Of a DNA stretch of 64,000 bases, positions 48,032-59,322 are shown one piece after another. The stretch comes from Inonotus obliquus (lineage: Eukaryota > Basidiomycota > Agaricomycetes > Hymenochaetales > Hymenochaetaceae). Below the pieces are notes generated by a model. That model had not been told where the DNA came from. It saw only the letters and a list, made by a program, of their open reading frames with translations, and ran no database searches. Numbering within the stretch: the first letter of the stretch is position 1; each line of letters starts with the position of its first letter. The translations under genes were made by a program, and so were the position numbers. Location: NCBI GenBank assembly GCA_032164295.1, contig JAJHTX010000004.1, positions 2,852,001 through 2,916,000 of the forward strand, written 5' to 3'.

Positions 48032-49437
48032 ATGGTTTTCGGCATATTTGGAAAAAGCAAAGCACCGCCGGAAGAGGGCGCGAGTGCAGTCCGAATACGA
48101 CAAACACAACTGAGAACTCCCTCACCGACCGCCTCGATTTCAGCCGGCACTGTTCCTCCTCAATCCCCTGAGATTACGCCCACCGAACTTCCTCGCGGTG
48201 TAAAAAGGTCGCGCTCTTTGTCGCCAAAGCCCACTGCTGCTAGTACTCTACCGGGTGCAGCGCTTTCTGGTGATGCCCCCCCTTCTGCCCCTACCAGTCC
48301 GGCCGACCTCCTTGCACGAGTCAAAAAGGTCCCGCCAAAGATTTTGCATACCTACGTAGTATCGAACCTTCCGCATGCACCGCTGGAGATAGGCGAAGCT
48401 CTCATGACGTTCTTCGCAACTCTGCAACCACCACCAAAGCTGCATTGCGTTCGATGCCATACGGATTTTGTCGAGGTCGAGAATACGGACCGTAGTTGTC
48501 TTATACCACACGACGATGAGAGTGCCGAGGTCGAATATGTTGGGAATGCAAAGAACAAGGCCAATCTTGTTGGATCGACATATCAGACATTGTGGGGTTG
48601 CTGTAATAAAGTCGTTGAGGTATGCATTGCATTCCACAAACACTGGACTCAGTGACTAAAACGGTTTGAATAACACAGGGTGATGGCGACCAGGGACCTC
48701 CAGATGGATGGTGCTTTGAAGGATTCCACACTACCGATGTCAAGCGAGCGCGTTTTCGCGCGGATTCAACTGTCCACGATGATAAGCTAGGTTCATGTAC
48801 TCGCATGCGCTGCTTTGGGTCTGGCTCAAGCCTAGCCGGGTCAGAACGTGGACGAAGTAAACGTGCAGCAGCAAGGAAGAATCTCCGCGAGGCAAGCGAT
48901 GAGGAAGAAGATTACGATGAAAAAGAGCTTGCGCGGGAAGCTCAGGCACTCGCGGATGGCAGCGACGTGGGCGAAAACGTGAGCGTGATTACTAAGAAAA
49001 AGACGACGAAGGGCAAGAAACGCAAAAGCGATACTATGGACGTGGAACCGGAAAGCAAAGAAGGGGCGAGAGGCGATGTCGGTCCAGCGGCAAGTCCATC
49101 AATAGCAAAGCCAAGGCCGAAAAGTAAAGCAGAGAGCATGAAGCCGAAAACTAGCGCAAAAGCCAAACAAAGTTCTACAGATCCCCGGCCACCTAATCAA
49201 GCTTCACCCGCACCTACTCCCGCAGATGCCGATGTCGAAATGACGGCGGCGGAAAGCGAGTCAAAGCCGAAACCTAAAAGGCCAAAGAAGCCTAGAAAGA
49301 GTGCAGCAGATGGAGGCAAGTATGTTCCGCCGAAGGGTGATGAAGAATCGAGCGACTTCGACGAGGAGGAAGATAAGCCGAAGCGCAAAAAGGCGAAGCG
49401 AAAGTCAACTGCCTCCGCTGTCGTTGCATCGACCTGA
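48032..49437 (+). CDS. hypothetical nuclear protein with paired-cysteine core and basic, acidic tail
   Basis: Exons 48032-48619 and 48679-49437 give 448 residues. The N-terminus is Ser/Pro-rich (VKRSRSLSPKP). The middle (PADLLARVKKVPPKILHTYV to GWCFEGFHTTDVKR) contains CVRCHTDF, DRSC and WGCCNKVVE, which could bind zinc or a cofactor; the cysteine spacing matches no finger I know. The last ~200 residues are a charged low-complexity tail, Lys/Pro-rich repeats (PKPKRPKKPRKS, KPKRKKAKRKS) with acidic patches, as in chromatin or nucleolar proteins. Function unknown. Confidence 0.65.
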
Positions 49438-52400
49438 CTCGATGGGCGCTTTCAATGATATCTCCTGTATTGGCTCGCATTTCCTCTCATCCCGGAAGTT
49501 ACTCCTTGATGCCTATCATCCCCGAGTCTATTGCAGATGGACTTCAAGTAGGATTATCCGCATCGAGTGGCTTCTTGGAGCCTGACCTGCTTCTAGGTGT
49601 CGGGAGGAGATGGCGATGTTGCCAACCCCAGCATCTGACATTCAGTCACCGGACGAACGAGAAGTTCTAATCGTTCGTCGCGTTGAGCGCTCTCCGCAGC
49701 TACTTGATGAGCCCCAACCTTCCCTTACAAACTCTCTACTGCAACATTCATTTCCGTCCTATTCATCAATCATTTATGCCGCGGCACATGACACAATCCC
49801 TAGGAGATTTCCCCTGTTGATATATCCAATGTATATACCAAATTACGCGTACATTCCCTCCATCACGTTCTACTGATTACATCTTGCAGATGGACCTTCT
49901 CCATTTTAATTTTATCATCAGATATAACCAATTTACAATGCGAAGACCAAAAATAACTTTAAAAGTCTATTCTTACGGAAAGATGGTATAAAGACCAACA
50001 AGTTCTGCCCTAAGAAGAATCGTAAGTTTCCGCTGCCTTACATCGCTTGTGCGAAGAAGGGGACGTAATGCCTGCGCAATTCATGCTAGCTGTACGAGAT
50101 TTTGGCTTTGATTCTTACTCATGAAGACCCTCTTGTTGACAAGCGATAGTGTAGTGACATAGTACGTAAAGCAGACCTGTAAAAACCTGCGCACATCGGC
50201 GTTAGTTAGGTCATAACACCGGCAGCAGGTACATGCGCCATTCGATCGATGCAGGGACCTGCAGGGACCTTTCAGGAGGTTCTGCATTCCCCGCGAACCG
50301 CCTTTGGATGAGGATGGGGATGGTATTTGCAATAAGCAAACTAAGCTATATGAAACGTCCCGTGCTTCTAGTTGAACGTTTTCCTTTGGAATTTCCCCTC
50401 AATTAATGAAGCACTTCAGTAGATATTTGCTGTTCCAGACCTTTAGACCACGGTAAATCATCTTTCGGATGCTTTTCTGATTAGCCACGACGTCTCGCTC
50501 CGAGCAGGGGATAAGAAATCGCAAGCACTCAGCAAACGCAAACGGCAGGAATCCATACCTCATGCATCACCCTAAGACCTCAGTTGAGATGCCCAAATAA
50601 AGAAGCCTTTCATGGGATTGGAGTGGTTTTTCCGATCGTCGGTCTTCTACGCTGTTTGACTTTAATATGTCAACCCTCCCTAACTGGGTTGCGTAACGGC
50701 CTGGAAGTCTCGTCTGTTATAGCTAGCTGAGCGCGTTCCTGCCGACACGCTAAGAAGACGGTGAATGTACAGATATGCGGTGTTTGTAAGGCCCTGAAGT
50801 ACCTGGAACGATACTCGCGGGGCCAAGTTTCTTGACGGGATACGGGTGAGTCCCCTCAGTCACAGCTCAGGCCTAGGGGGGCGTACAAGCGACTGCGGAC
50901 GCAGAAAATTATAGCCGATGAATGGCTAGCAAGAAGACTTCGCCAACGCATCGAGGAGCTTCTCACGGATCCCAGGCATCCTTGACAGGGTTCGCAAACT
51001 TTGAATTCGCATATAAGATTGCTTCCATAACGTGGTAAGTCAACATTCGCGCAGAGCTCCGAGTTCGCCGGCCGTCAAGCGTTCGTTCTAGGAAGCCACA
51101 GCACTGATGCGAGTTCCGGCACGCACTCAGTCGTCGTGGAGCAGCGAGGATGCGCGTATAACCGACGAAGAACAGGCCATCCGGCTGGACTGACCGGACA
51201 GGCGATGAGTCCAAGAGAAACCGATCCCCTACCTCAAAAGATCAGTGCCCTAGAATGCGAGGTTGCTTGATCGATGCCTCGCTTCGGAGTAATGCATAAG
51301 GTAACTTGACAATTGCGCAGAATCGGAGGAGCCGCAACGTAGGTTCACTTCCGCGAGGCAGAGACGCCTAAGGGTCCCAGACTGGGATATCAGCTGGATG
51401 TAAGGAGGATGTGAACCTTATTCTGTGAAGTATATAAGAGGCATGAAATGCCATTCTTACCGACTACCACAGAGGAGTTACACCCAAGGCCAAGGACGAG
51501 CAGGTACGGAAAGTCCGCACCTTTCACTCCCTTTCACTGGTGCCCTCTCTTTATTTCCCACTATATTGTCACTGTTATGGTATGGACTTCAGGCCGTGCT
51601 AGCCGGATGTCCGTTTTCACCTGGCTCCATCCCTTGTTCGGTTATTCTGTATTGCAGGGACTAGGTACAGGTGTTTCGGAAGCGGCTCGTCGGCTTGAAG
51701 CATTCCATTTCTCGTGAACGCTTTTTCGCATGTTGAACACTCATACTGCATTTGTGAATCGGTTGATAGTTAATAGAGAGCAAACGTCGTAAAGACGAAA
51801 TAACTTACTCTACTCTACGACCTGTGTCACCGAAGTCTAAGAAGAAGTTGGAAAGGGCCATTTGCTTGCATCATTCTGCTATTCGTTATCTGGAATGAGA
51901 CACTGAGAATTCATGGTTCTATCGAATTGCAGTCGCATACCGGAAGGTGGCCATAAAGCCGCAAACCTGCAGTTTCCTCTAAGAAGCTGGGAAGATCAGA
52001 CACGCACATTACCATTTGTTGTGTGCTCAACTGATTAGTGGGTGCTATTCAATGAAAGAACTTATCCTGACTGTCGCCGAGAAGTGAGTGTAACAATTGA
52101 AGCCAAGATTTCTGTTGAGTGAATGGGATGGACCGATAGAGTTCAAGCCCGCCCACAATCTTCCATCAGTGACTCCCCGATATGGAAAGAGACTGATCGG
52201 CGCCTGATGGTTAGACACGTGATAAAACTTTATTTTGGAGGGACTGCATGCCAGTGTTTCTTGCTTGACGTCCAACGACGATTGCGACTGAAACGCTGTT
52301 TGCTGGTAGGTTGAAAACCGGATGGCATCGCTGTCGAATGCAACCATCACTGACAGTCGGCTTGTGACACGAATATCGAGCCGGTCGAGTCGCTTCGCCA

Positions 52401-52607
52401 ACGTGTCCTGGGTTTCCACTACCTTCCCGCCCGTGAGACGTCAGCTGTGAATTCGTCTTCTGGAAACCCTGCTACCCTCTCTCCCCGTCCCCTCTGAATC
52501 ACTCTATATTAGATCTACCGCAAGTACCGCATCGGGCAACTTTGCATTGTTCCCCGTCTTCACATCTTCGTTGACCGTATTCTTCGTGGTTTTGGATCTC
52601 TTGTACC
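49438..52607. other. 3.2 kb gene-free region
   Basis: The longest stretch in the window with no supportable coding sequence. Frames such as 50081-50332, 50963-51214 and 52045-52419 (minus) and 51425-51717 (plus) have no motifs or splicing. A TATATAAG at 51431-51438 (plus) could drive a transcript. The right ~600 bp must include the promoter of the methyltransferase-like gene. No transposon ends were seen. Confidence 0.4.
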
Positions 52608-54000
52608 ATGGATGCGGATTTCGATGCGGCGAATCATGTCGAGATGGAGCCAGAGTATGATATGGAGTTTGCTCGTTTTGGGCCTAATCCTATGGAAATT
52701 CCCATGTCTCCTCCTGGAACACCTCCGCTTGATGGGGGACCCGGTACGTTTAAACGCGAGCTCTCTCCTTTTTCAGAGGCGTCGTCCATGACTAGTGTAA
52801 CCAGTGTGGACTCTGTTGGTATGTCTCATGTGTCTTGAAACGACATGCTCTGAAACACACTTTTAATTACTGTTCAGGATATTATCGAGAAGAGGGAGGC
52901 AGGATGTTCCCGAACTTGGTGAATTGGTTACCCCGAGACACCCTCTCATGCGACTGAAAACTTCTACTTCTTCTTCAGCCTAATGCTCCTGTCGTAATGC
53001 CGGTCGATTCCGCAGAAATGCGGCGCCTATCTGGCCAATACAATCTCGTCAAACTCGTGGTCGGAGAAAACTACAACGAAGAGATCAACGAACTTCTAAA
53101 CCCTCCGTATGAGGCCAGTATCCGAGTGTTGGACGTCATAAGCAATACTCCTTGGTAAGCATTCGTGCAAGATCAGCAATGTTAAAAGCGCTTAACCCGC
53201 GCAGGATTGACGAAATGGCGAAGGAATACCCACACGTCAAATTTACGGGATGCAATTTTGTTCCGACAAGACATCCGCATAGTCCTAATATGCAACTCGA
53301 GGTCTACGATCTCCACGAGGGATTCCACGGTAAAGATGAGTCCTATGATATGATTCATATGTCCTGCACTTTCAAATTCGTGCGTTTCTTCTCATTTTCG
53401 GAGTGCCTGAATCTCTACATAGCCCTTGTCTTATAGAGTCGAGATTTCAAACACTGGCTTCGCGAGATGAAGCGTTTACTAAAGCCCGGGGGGATACTCA
53501 TTGTCATAGATCTAGAACACGCAGTTTGGGTCCGAGGTAAGTGTTTACTCTTGAGCGGGACAAACCGTATTGACGCGCAAATTGCAGATGGGAGGGACCC
53601 GCGTTTGTCTGCTCCTTCAATATGGGGTCACACCAATCTAATGTGTGAAGCTCTTGAACTCCAAGGGATAGACCTTAAGAACATGAACATGGTCGGCTCA
53701 TGGCTCCGCGAAATCGGTGGCTTCTCGGAAGTTGAAGACACGGTGACGAGTATCCCCGTAGGTGACTGGGAAGATGACGAGCTTCAGAAGGAGGTTGGCA
53801 ATATGGCACGGGATAATATCATGTCTGCGTTGATCTCTACCCATCCGCTCTGGCACCGCGCAGGAAAGACGCAAGAGGAGATCGACAAGTTCATCACCTC
53901 CGCTCGTGCGGAACTCTTTGAATCGAACGCCGAACTGTTTGAACGCCTCTTTTTCACATTCGCTCGGAAGGAGGTGGCTCCTTTTGAAGGGGACTTATGA
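52608..54000 (+). CDS. LaeA/UMTA-like methyltransferase-fold protein, SAM site degenerate
   Basis: Resembles the class I SAM-methyltransferases of the LaeA-like family, nuclear regulators or small-molecule methyltransferases common in fungi. Exons 52608-52818, 52878-52918, 52979-53154, 53205-53379, 53437-53536 and 53588-54000 give 371 residues. YYREEGGRMFP and ANDN-type spacing precede the fold. In the glycine loop the sequence is VLDVISNTPWIDEMAKEYPH (134-153), so none of the G-x-G-x-G glycines remain; the strand-2 acidic residue is Asn in FTGCNFVPT (160). Later motifs look normal: DESYDMIHM, LREMKRLLKPGGILIVIDLE and the C-terminal FFTFARKEV. Either it is a pseudoenzyme or binds SAM unconventionally. 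The start is a clear ATG after a 100 bp pyrimidine-rich leader. Confidence 0.8.
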
Positions 54001-54756
54001 TCTATTGTGTATCCTGGCGGCTAGTATGTTCACCCTTTCTCTTTTCTGGAATTTCGTTTACTTCTTCTCCGGTGATATCTCGCCTTGAGTCTAGTGGTAA
54101 ATAGGTGCGTTTGCCAGGTTTTTGTGTTGTTTTTTTTCTCATCGGTTACTCGTGTGGGATGTTCATTTCTGTTCTTGCACGTTCCATATCTTTTCATCAT
54201 ATTGGAAGACGCTTCGTTTATTTTTCCTCCTCCACTTCTCCTGCCCTGCAATCATGACACTATCCATTAACCAATTCGTTTCTTTCCTTCCCTGTGATGA
54301 AACACTCCTTATATCCCAAAACGCAGTGCGATGACGAAACTAAGCACATCCCGAACAGCATTCCTAATCGAATGGCGTTTGAACGCTGCTGTCGTTGCCG
54401 CAGTGATTCGGATTTGCGGACGCTGGTTTACGGCGGAGATGTTCATCGAACATGTTATGCCTGTAACTGCGGTATCGTGGTCCTGTGATCCGTGGCGCGC
54501 GGTGCTGGATGATGGTGTAATTTGCAATCGGAGCACTTTATTTTCCCTTCTTTTCTTCTCTTGTTCTCGTTGCTGTTGTACTCTATAAAGCGGAACAGAT
54601 CACTGGATGAAATATCAGATTAGATTAATATGGTTACAATGGCTGAGTGGGGGTTATTGGGATTATACTGATACACTGATCAATCAAGACCTAAGAAATT
54701 AGCAGCAAAGGGAATTCACGATAGCAAAGAGAATGAAAAAAAAAGAAAATCGTACG
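54001..54756. other. convergent intergenic region
   Basis: 3' regions of the methyltransferase-like and OMA1-like genes. Overlapping open frames (54030-54588) are T-rich and unsupported. No gene seen. Confidence 0.4.
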
Positions 54757-56880
54757 TCAAGAAGTCGTATTGACAATCTGACGAGCCTCCTTGGGAACGG
54801 ACAGGGTGCGTTTTTCAGCCTCTTCAATAAGTTTCTTCCCGCCAGAGCCGCCGGAAGAGACGGCCCCAGCCAACTCCTCCCACTTCTCTAATTCCTCCTT
54901 TATGCGCTTATGTCGTTCCCCATTTATGGGATGACTCCGTCCAAAACCAGTCCTCTCCAACCAACTCCCATCCTCGTTACTTTCATCAGGACGAGGACCC
55001 TCTCGTTTCTCCGCACGGTCAAATAAGCCACCGACGGCCCAGTCATCGAGAGCAACGCGAGGGTCTATACCCGCGCCGAGGAGAATACGTAACCCCAGTA
55101 AGTCCGCCTCTATCTCAGCCGCTCTGGATGCACAGCTACTCGTGACCCGCAGACCAAGTGCGGAGTTGACGCGGATGAGTTCTCCGAACCAGTCATTGAA
55201 AACCGGGCCAAGAACAGCCGTGAGTGGGTACAACAGATTGCGTATCACTGTACAAGATATACATCAGAGAACCAGTTATGAGAAAGAGAGCGTGGGTTGC
55301 TTACAATCAGTGGCTAGAACCCCAATTGATTCGTACATGTTGTTGGACGCCCAAGACTCCAAAGAATGCGAAAGAAGAAGATGGCCCAACTCATGAGCGA
55401 GAGTTGACGCCAATTGATCGGTTTCGCGCTTTGTTGGTATCGTAGGCATGTTCGGGTATTGAGAAGAAGCCGCCGTTGCATGCTGGAAGATTCCAAACAA
55501 TGCATTGGATGCAGTGGGAGCAGCTTTCTCTGGCTCTAGCTCCGGAGGTTTTTGATCCCTTCCTCGCATTATCTCGTCCAGTAGGCCCGTAAAGACGACA
55601 ACAACACCGGGCGCTTCTTCGTTCTTATTTGGGTCAGACTGCAGTGCCGGACCGAATCCGAGACTGAACGCGTTGCAGACAGGAGCTTCAACGACCAAAC
55701 AGCCGTATCGTGTGACCAACGGACCCTCTACATGCTCGTCTTCTGCTCGTCCATGGTGTCTCAATGCGGCAGGACGAATGGTTAGAGGATAGTCAGCCGG
55801 GGGAACGGCGAATCGAGTGGAACCAATCTGGACTAGATTACAACCTTCTTTCGCATGCTCGGATGTCAAGTTTACGCGTTTCACGCCGTCTTCGAGATGC
55901 CGAAAGACGTCCATCACCCATCGTGCTCGCCAGTCGACACGAGGATCAAGAACGGGCATGCCCATTAGCGTCCCCGGAGCACCAGCTTCCTCTCCGCTAG
56001 CTGCACGAAGAATTGCCAGCCAATCACGAGCTATCGTCGCATCCAGATGAGCACCCGGTGGAGAACCAGGTTTCAGAAACTCCTCAACAAGAAGAGCTTC
56101 TTCGTCTGAACTCATAATTATAACCCTCCATCTTCCCCATACTGGCGTATGCTCCAAAGATGCCAGTATAGCAATACCAAGGAGAGTGCAGGGAACCGCA
56201 ATGAAAAGAAGGGTTGTTCGCCGGAAATGTGGGATGAACCAGTTTCTTTTTCCTTGAGCCTCTTGCTCCGCCTTTCTCCGCTCGTAGTGCACGTCACCAT
56301 ACCACCATCGAAGGATTTTTCTTCCCTGGAGACGCAAAGATGCGATAACAGCCAATGCAACGCGTTCTACAGCCATCACGAGTTTGAAAACAGTCCCAGA
56401 CTTGAGATATGCAATAACCGACGTAAAGCCTTTGGCTATGACACTCGTCTTCAGAAATGCATTTGTAGCGACCGCTGCTTTGTATGTGAACGTCGATTTA
56501 AGAAACGCAATGATAGGCGCCAGGAAGATAGGCGCTGCCAGCATATGGGTAGGCAAATAGTCGGAAGTTGGTGAGACGATTGATATCTTCAGGTTAGATG
56601 GCCTGCGCCCAGTCAATTCAGATGGTCAGAGACTCCTTTATATGAATCACGAATAAACTACCCACCGACATCGTGATCGCAATCCATCTGACCCCTTAAT
56701 CCTGAGTCCGAACCCACTCGACACAAACTGCGCATTCTTTTGTCCACGAGTCAGATGCCTACCAAGCGAAGAAAATTCATAAGTGTTACGGGAATAAGTA
56801 AAAGAAGATTACCAGATGTCTTGTCGTGCTATCGGAGGCGTGCTCGTTCTGCGCTGAGTTCTGAACTGTACAAGTAATGT
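54757..56880 (-). CDS. OMA1-like inner-membrane metalloprotease (peptidase M48), 5' start unresolved
   Basis: Zinc endopeptidase of the mitochondrial inner membrane; OMA1 relatives act in membrane-stress proteolysis. Exons 54757-55247, 55305-56602, 56666-56758 and from 56813 upstream join in frame. Residues include a presequence-like Arg/Ser stretch, a transmembrane helix (LLFIAVPCTLLGIAILASL), the zinc motif HELGHLLLSHS, and the third ligand region SRAAEIEADLLGLRILL. An insert of ~90 residues with EDEHVEGPLV and PPELEPEKAAP sits between the membrane segment and the zinc site. The first exon (56813 and beyond) is open and basic (RTQRRTSTPPIARQD) but no Met was found in it, so the true start, and possibly another exon, lies upstream. 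Confidence in the family is high. Confidence 0.85.
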
Positions 56881-58259
56881 CTTCGAACGTAGCGAGGTGT
56901 TTGCTCGTTGTCTCGCCTGGTCTCTAAGGCAATCGATCCCGACGAACGTTGGACGCGGCATTCAAGGTGCTTTAGCATTTACCTCGGTTCTGAGGGAATA
57001 TAACATTGCACGCTCGCGACCTGAGCGTGTAGTGTGTCGCGTTGTGCTTAAGCCTGACCTGATGGAGACGGTGATGGGATCGACTATGTAGGAGAAAGGA
57101 TACCATAAAAGGAGCGAACTATGGAAGCTATATCCCGTGCCAGATCGGACCCCGTCGTTTTCAGGGCAAGCAATTTGCTTTCATTTCGTGTGAGGACTTC
57201 CTTCTTCTCGAATATCGATTCAGTTCACACCAAATTTCCGGCTACACATTTGCTACCTCGCGGTTGTTTCCTCGTCGCGGGTTCTCTTGTCAGTACTGAT
57301 GCAGAGATTTTCCGCTTCCTGATCACTGAGGCGGCGAGTTTCAAGTCGCATCGGGCAGGATGTAAACATGCACAAGGTCTTAGAACTTTTCTACCAGATA
57401 GTACTGTCCTGGTGCATGGACCATTACCCATCTGTGAAAGGTCCCTGCTCCTTCTCAGAAGTACGCACTTATCGCATGCGGTGAATGTGCAGAACAGAGC
57501 AACCATCAATGTACACACCGTCCTTACTGCGTACATCACACGCGATAGCTATCCTTTCTTTCTTTAACTGCGATGCACAGTCCGTCATCGCCTATCATCG
57601 CCGTTCACCTTACCCCGGACGGCCACAGTCCCCCTCTTTGAAATGGGTTTGCTTTCCTTTTGTTTCCATTACTCGAAACTCATCACTTTGAGAAGTTTCC
57701 GCAGATCTTGGCGATTTGAACCGGAGCGGAGTCTTCCCTTATCCATTGGTTTATGGGTCACTGACAGGTCGACGCAGTTTCTTTTTTTGTGACTATTCTC
57801 TCGATTAGATTACTGCGCCCTCCTAAGCAGCCTCCGATCGATCAAAGACCCTTGTGCGTATCACCGACGGCTGCGATAATCTCCAAGATCGAAACAGAAG
57901 CAGGGGATTCCCATGCTTCAGCAATGTAAATCCCGCGATCCGATGTACGACTACTTGGGCTGGATGCTAATTGACTGACTTGGTTCTTGACGAAGGTGGA
58001 CGGTCTAATACCGTTCATCAGACACTTCAGGTTATTAACTTCCCCAAGTCGTCAACGCTACTTCACTGAATAATTCCTGGTGACTACTTTTCTGCTTTCG
58101 GTTCGGGCTTAGCAAACGAGAACATGGAATCATAGCGTTTTGCAAATACTACGCTTTTACCTTGGCTCAGTTTGGCTCGGACTGTCTACGACACGACATT
58201 GAAGCTGACAAAAGTATATCGGATGTGTTTATGACCTTTTTGCGACACAATTCTCGTGG
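56881..58259. other. intergenic, OMA1 5' side and hydrophobin C upstream
   Basis: May contain the true OMA1-like first exon near 56880-56960. Two overlapping antisense open frames at 57121-57567 (plus) and 57225-57539 (minus) exist; neither has motifs or introns. The rest is the upstream region of hydrophobin C. Confidence 0.35.
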
Positions 58260-58266
58260 TATAAGT
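58260..58266 (+). promoter_or_regulatory. TATA-like box of hydrophobin C
   Basis: TATAAGT about 95-100 bp upstream of the ATG, matching the promoter spacing of hydrophobins A and B. Confidence 0.5.
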
Positions 58267-58359
58267 AGCGGGCAATCTCGACCTTCTTCTCCTCAGCAAA
58301 GTGGCCCTCGAGTATACTAGACACACAGTCTCTCTCAACCCTTACATCGTTTCATAACA

Positions 58360-58858
58360 ATGCGTTTCTCCAAGCACTTTGCCCTTCTTGCACTCCCTCT
58401 CCTTGCGGTCGCCACTCCCACAACGGTTTCTAAAGGAACTCGTACGGACACCGTGCCCGCTAGCCAGTGCAACACGGGTCCGGTCCAGTGCTGCAACACC
58501 GTCACGACTGCAAAGGACCCGGCTGCAGCATCTCTTATTGGTATTCTCGGTTTGGTCGTTCAAGCCACTACCGTCGTCGGCTTGACTTGCAGTCCTATCT
58601 CCGTCCTTGGAGGTGGAGGTACTAACTGGTATGCCTGGAGCTTTTAAGCCGCTCTCAAAGCAAGCATTGACTTCTGCATCTTCCTCTCCCCTTCAGTGGC
58701 CCGCATCCTGTCTGCTGTGTCGACAACAGCCACGGTAATGATGAATCCATCCCTTACTCCTGACTTGCTTGACAAAGTGGCTAATCTTCCTACTCTGTCA
58801 TTCTTTTCCAGGCAACCTCATTTCGCTTGGATGTGTCCCGGTTGACGTGAACCTTTGA
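58360..58858 (+). CDS. class I hydrophobin C
   Basis: Exons 58360-58628, 58697-58734 and 58812-58858 give 117 residues, the shortest of the three. Signal peptide MRFSKHFALLALPLLAVA. The spacer between signal and first Cys is only ~15 residues, versus ~35-40 in A and B. Cysteines: QCNTGPVQCC, GLTCSP, CGPHPVCC and LGCVPVDV, a full class I set. It differs from A and B at the second CC flank (VDNSHGN instead of ENN) and the N-terminal half. Exon lengths of 38 and 47 bp are retained. Confidence 0.95.
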
Positions 58859-59234
58859 ACTGATGCCTCACGCAGCGATCCGAGTTTGCAGAGGTAAATG
58901 CGAGACTGAAACTCTCTGGATCCTGCGATGCTGATTGTTTCTTAAACTATGTAGGATTACTGATATTGGATAAATCCCGACAGAGACTCAGTAGCGAGCA
59001 GCGTTGTCATTCTTTCTGCGCCCGGTGATAGATTATGTTAGACGTGTTAGGCGATAATTTACGCGAATCGTCTGTTGATCTTAGGAAACCAAGGGATTAG
59101 CGTATTTTCCCAATTGGAATAAGATCAAATTTGTGCGAACATTGTCCAAAAAGGTTGAACATCAACCACGAGTTGGTGATAAGCTGCTCATGCAACACAT
59201 GGACCACGAGGGCTGAACTATGAAATATCCGTCC
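58859..59234. other. intergenic before the ATG22-like gene
   Basis: No gene seen. Confidence 0.4.
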
Positions 59235-59242
59235 TATATATA
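59235..59242 (+). promoter_or_regulatory. TATA box of the ATG22-like gene
   Basis: TATATATA about 81-88 bp upstream of the ATG. Confidence 0.5.
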
Positions 59243-59322
59243 GCCCATCGGCTCGCCCAAGGAAAGCGGGCTTCTCTATCTCTTGCTGTCTCTATCAAGC
59301 TAGTCGCGGCTCGGCGGATATC

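Noticed and set aside
49438..52607. Search for transposon ends or a CRISPR-like array in the large gap
   Set aside because: No inverted or regularly spaced direct repeats could be found by eye.
57121..57567. 148-codon plus-strand frame, and an overlapping minus-strand frame with a hydrophobic start
   Set aside because: No motif, no intron, and each is the mirror of the other; not enough to call a gene.
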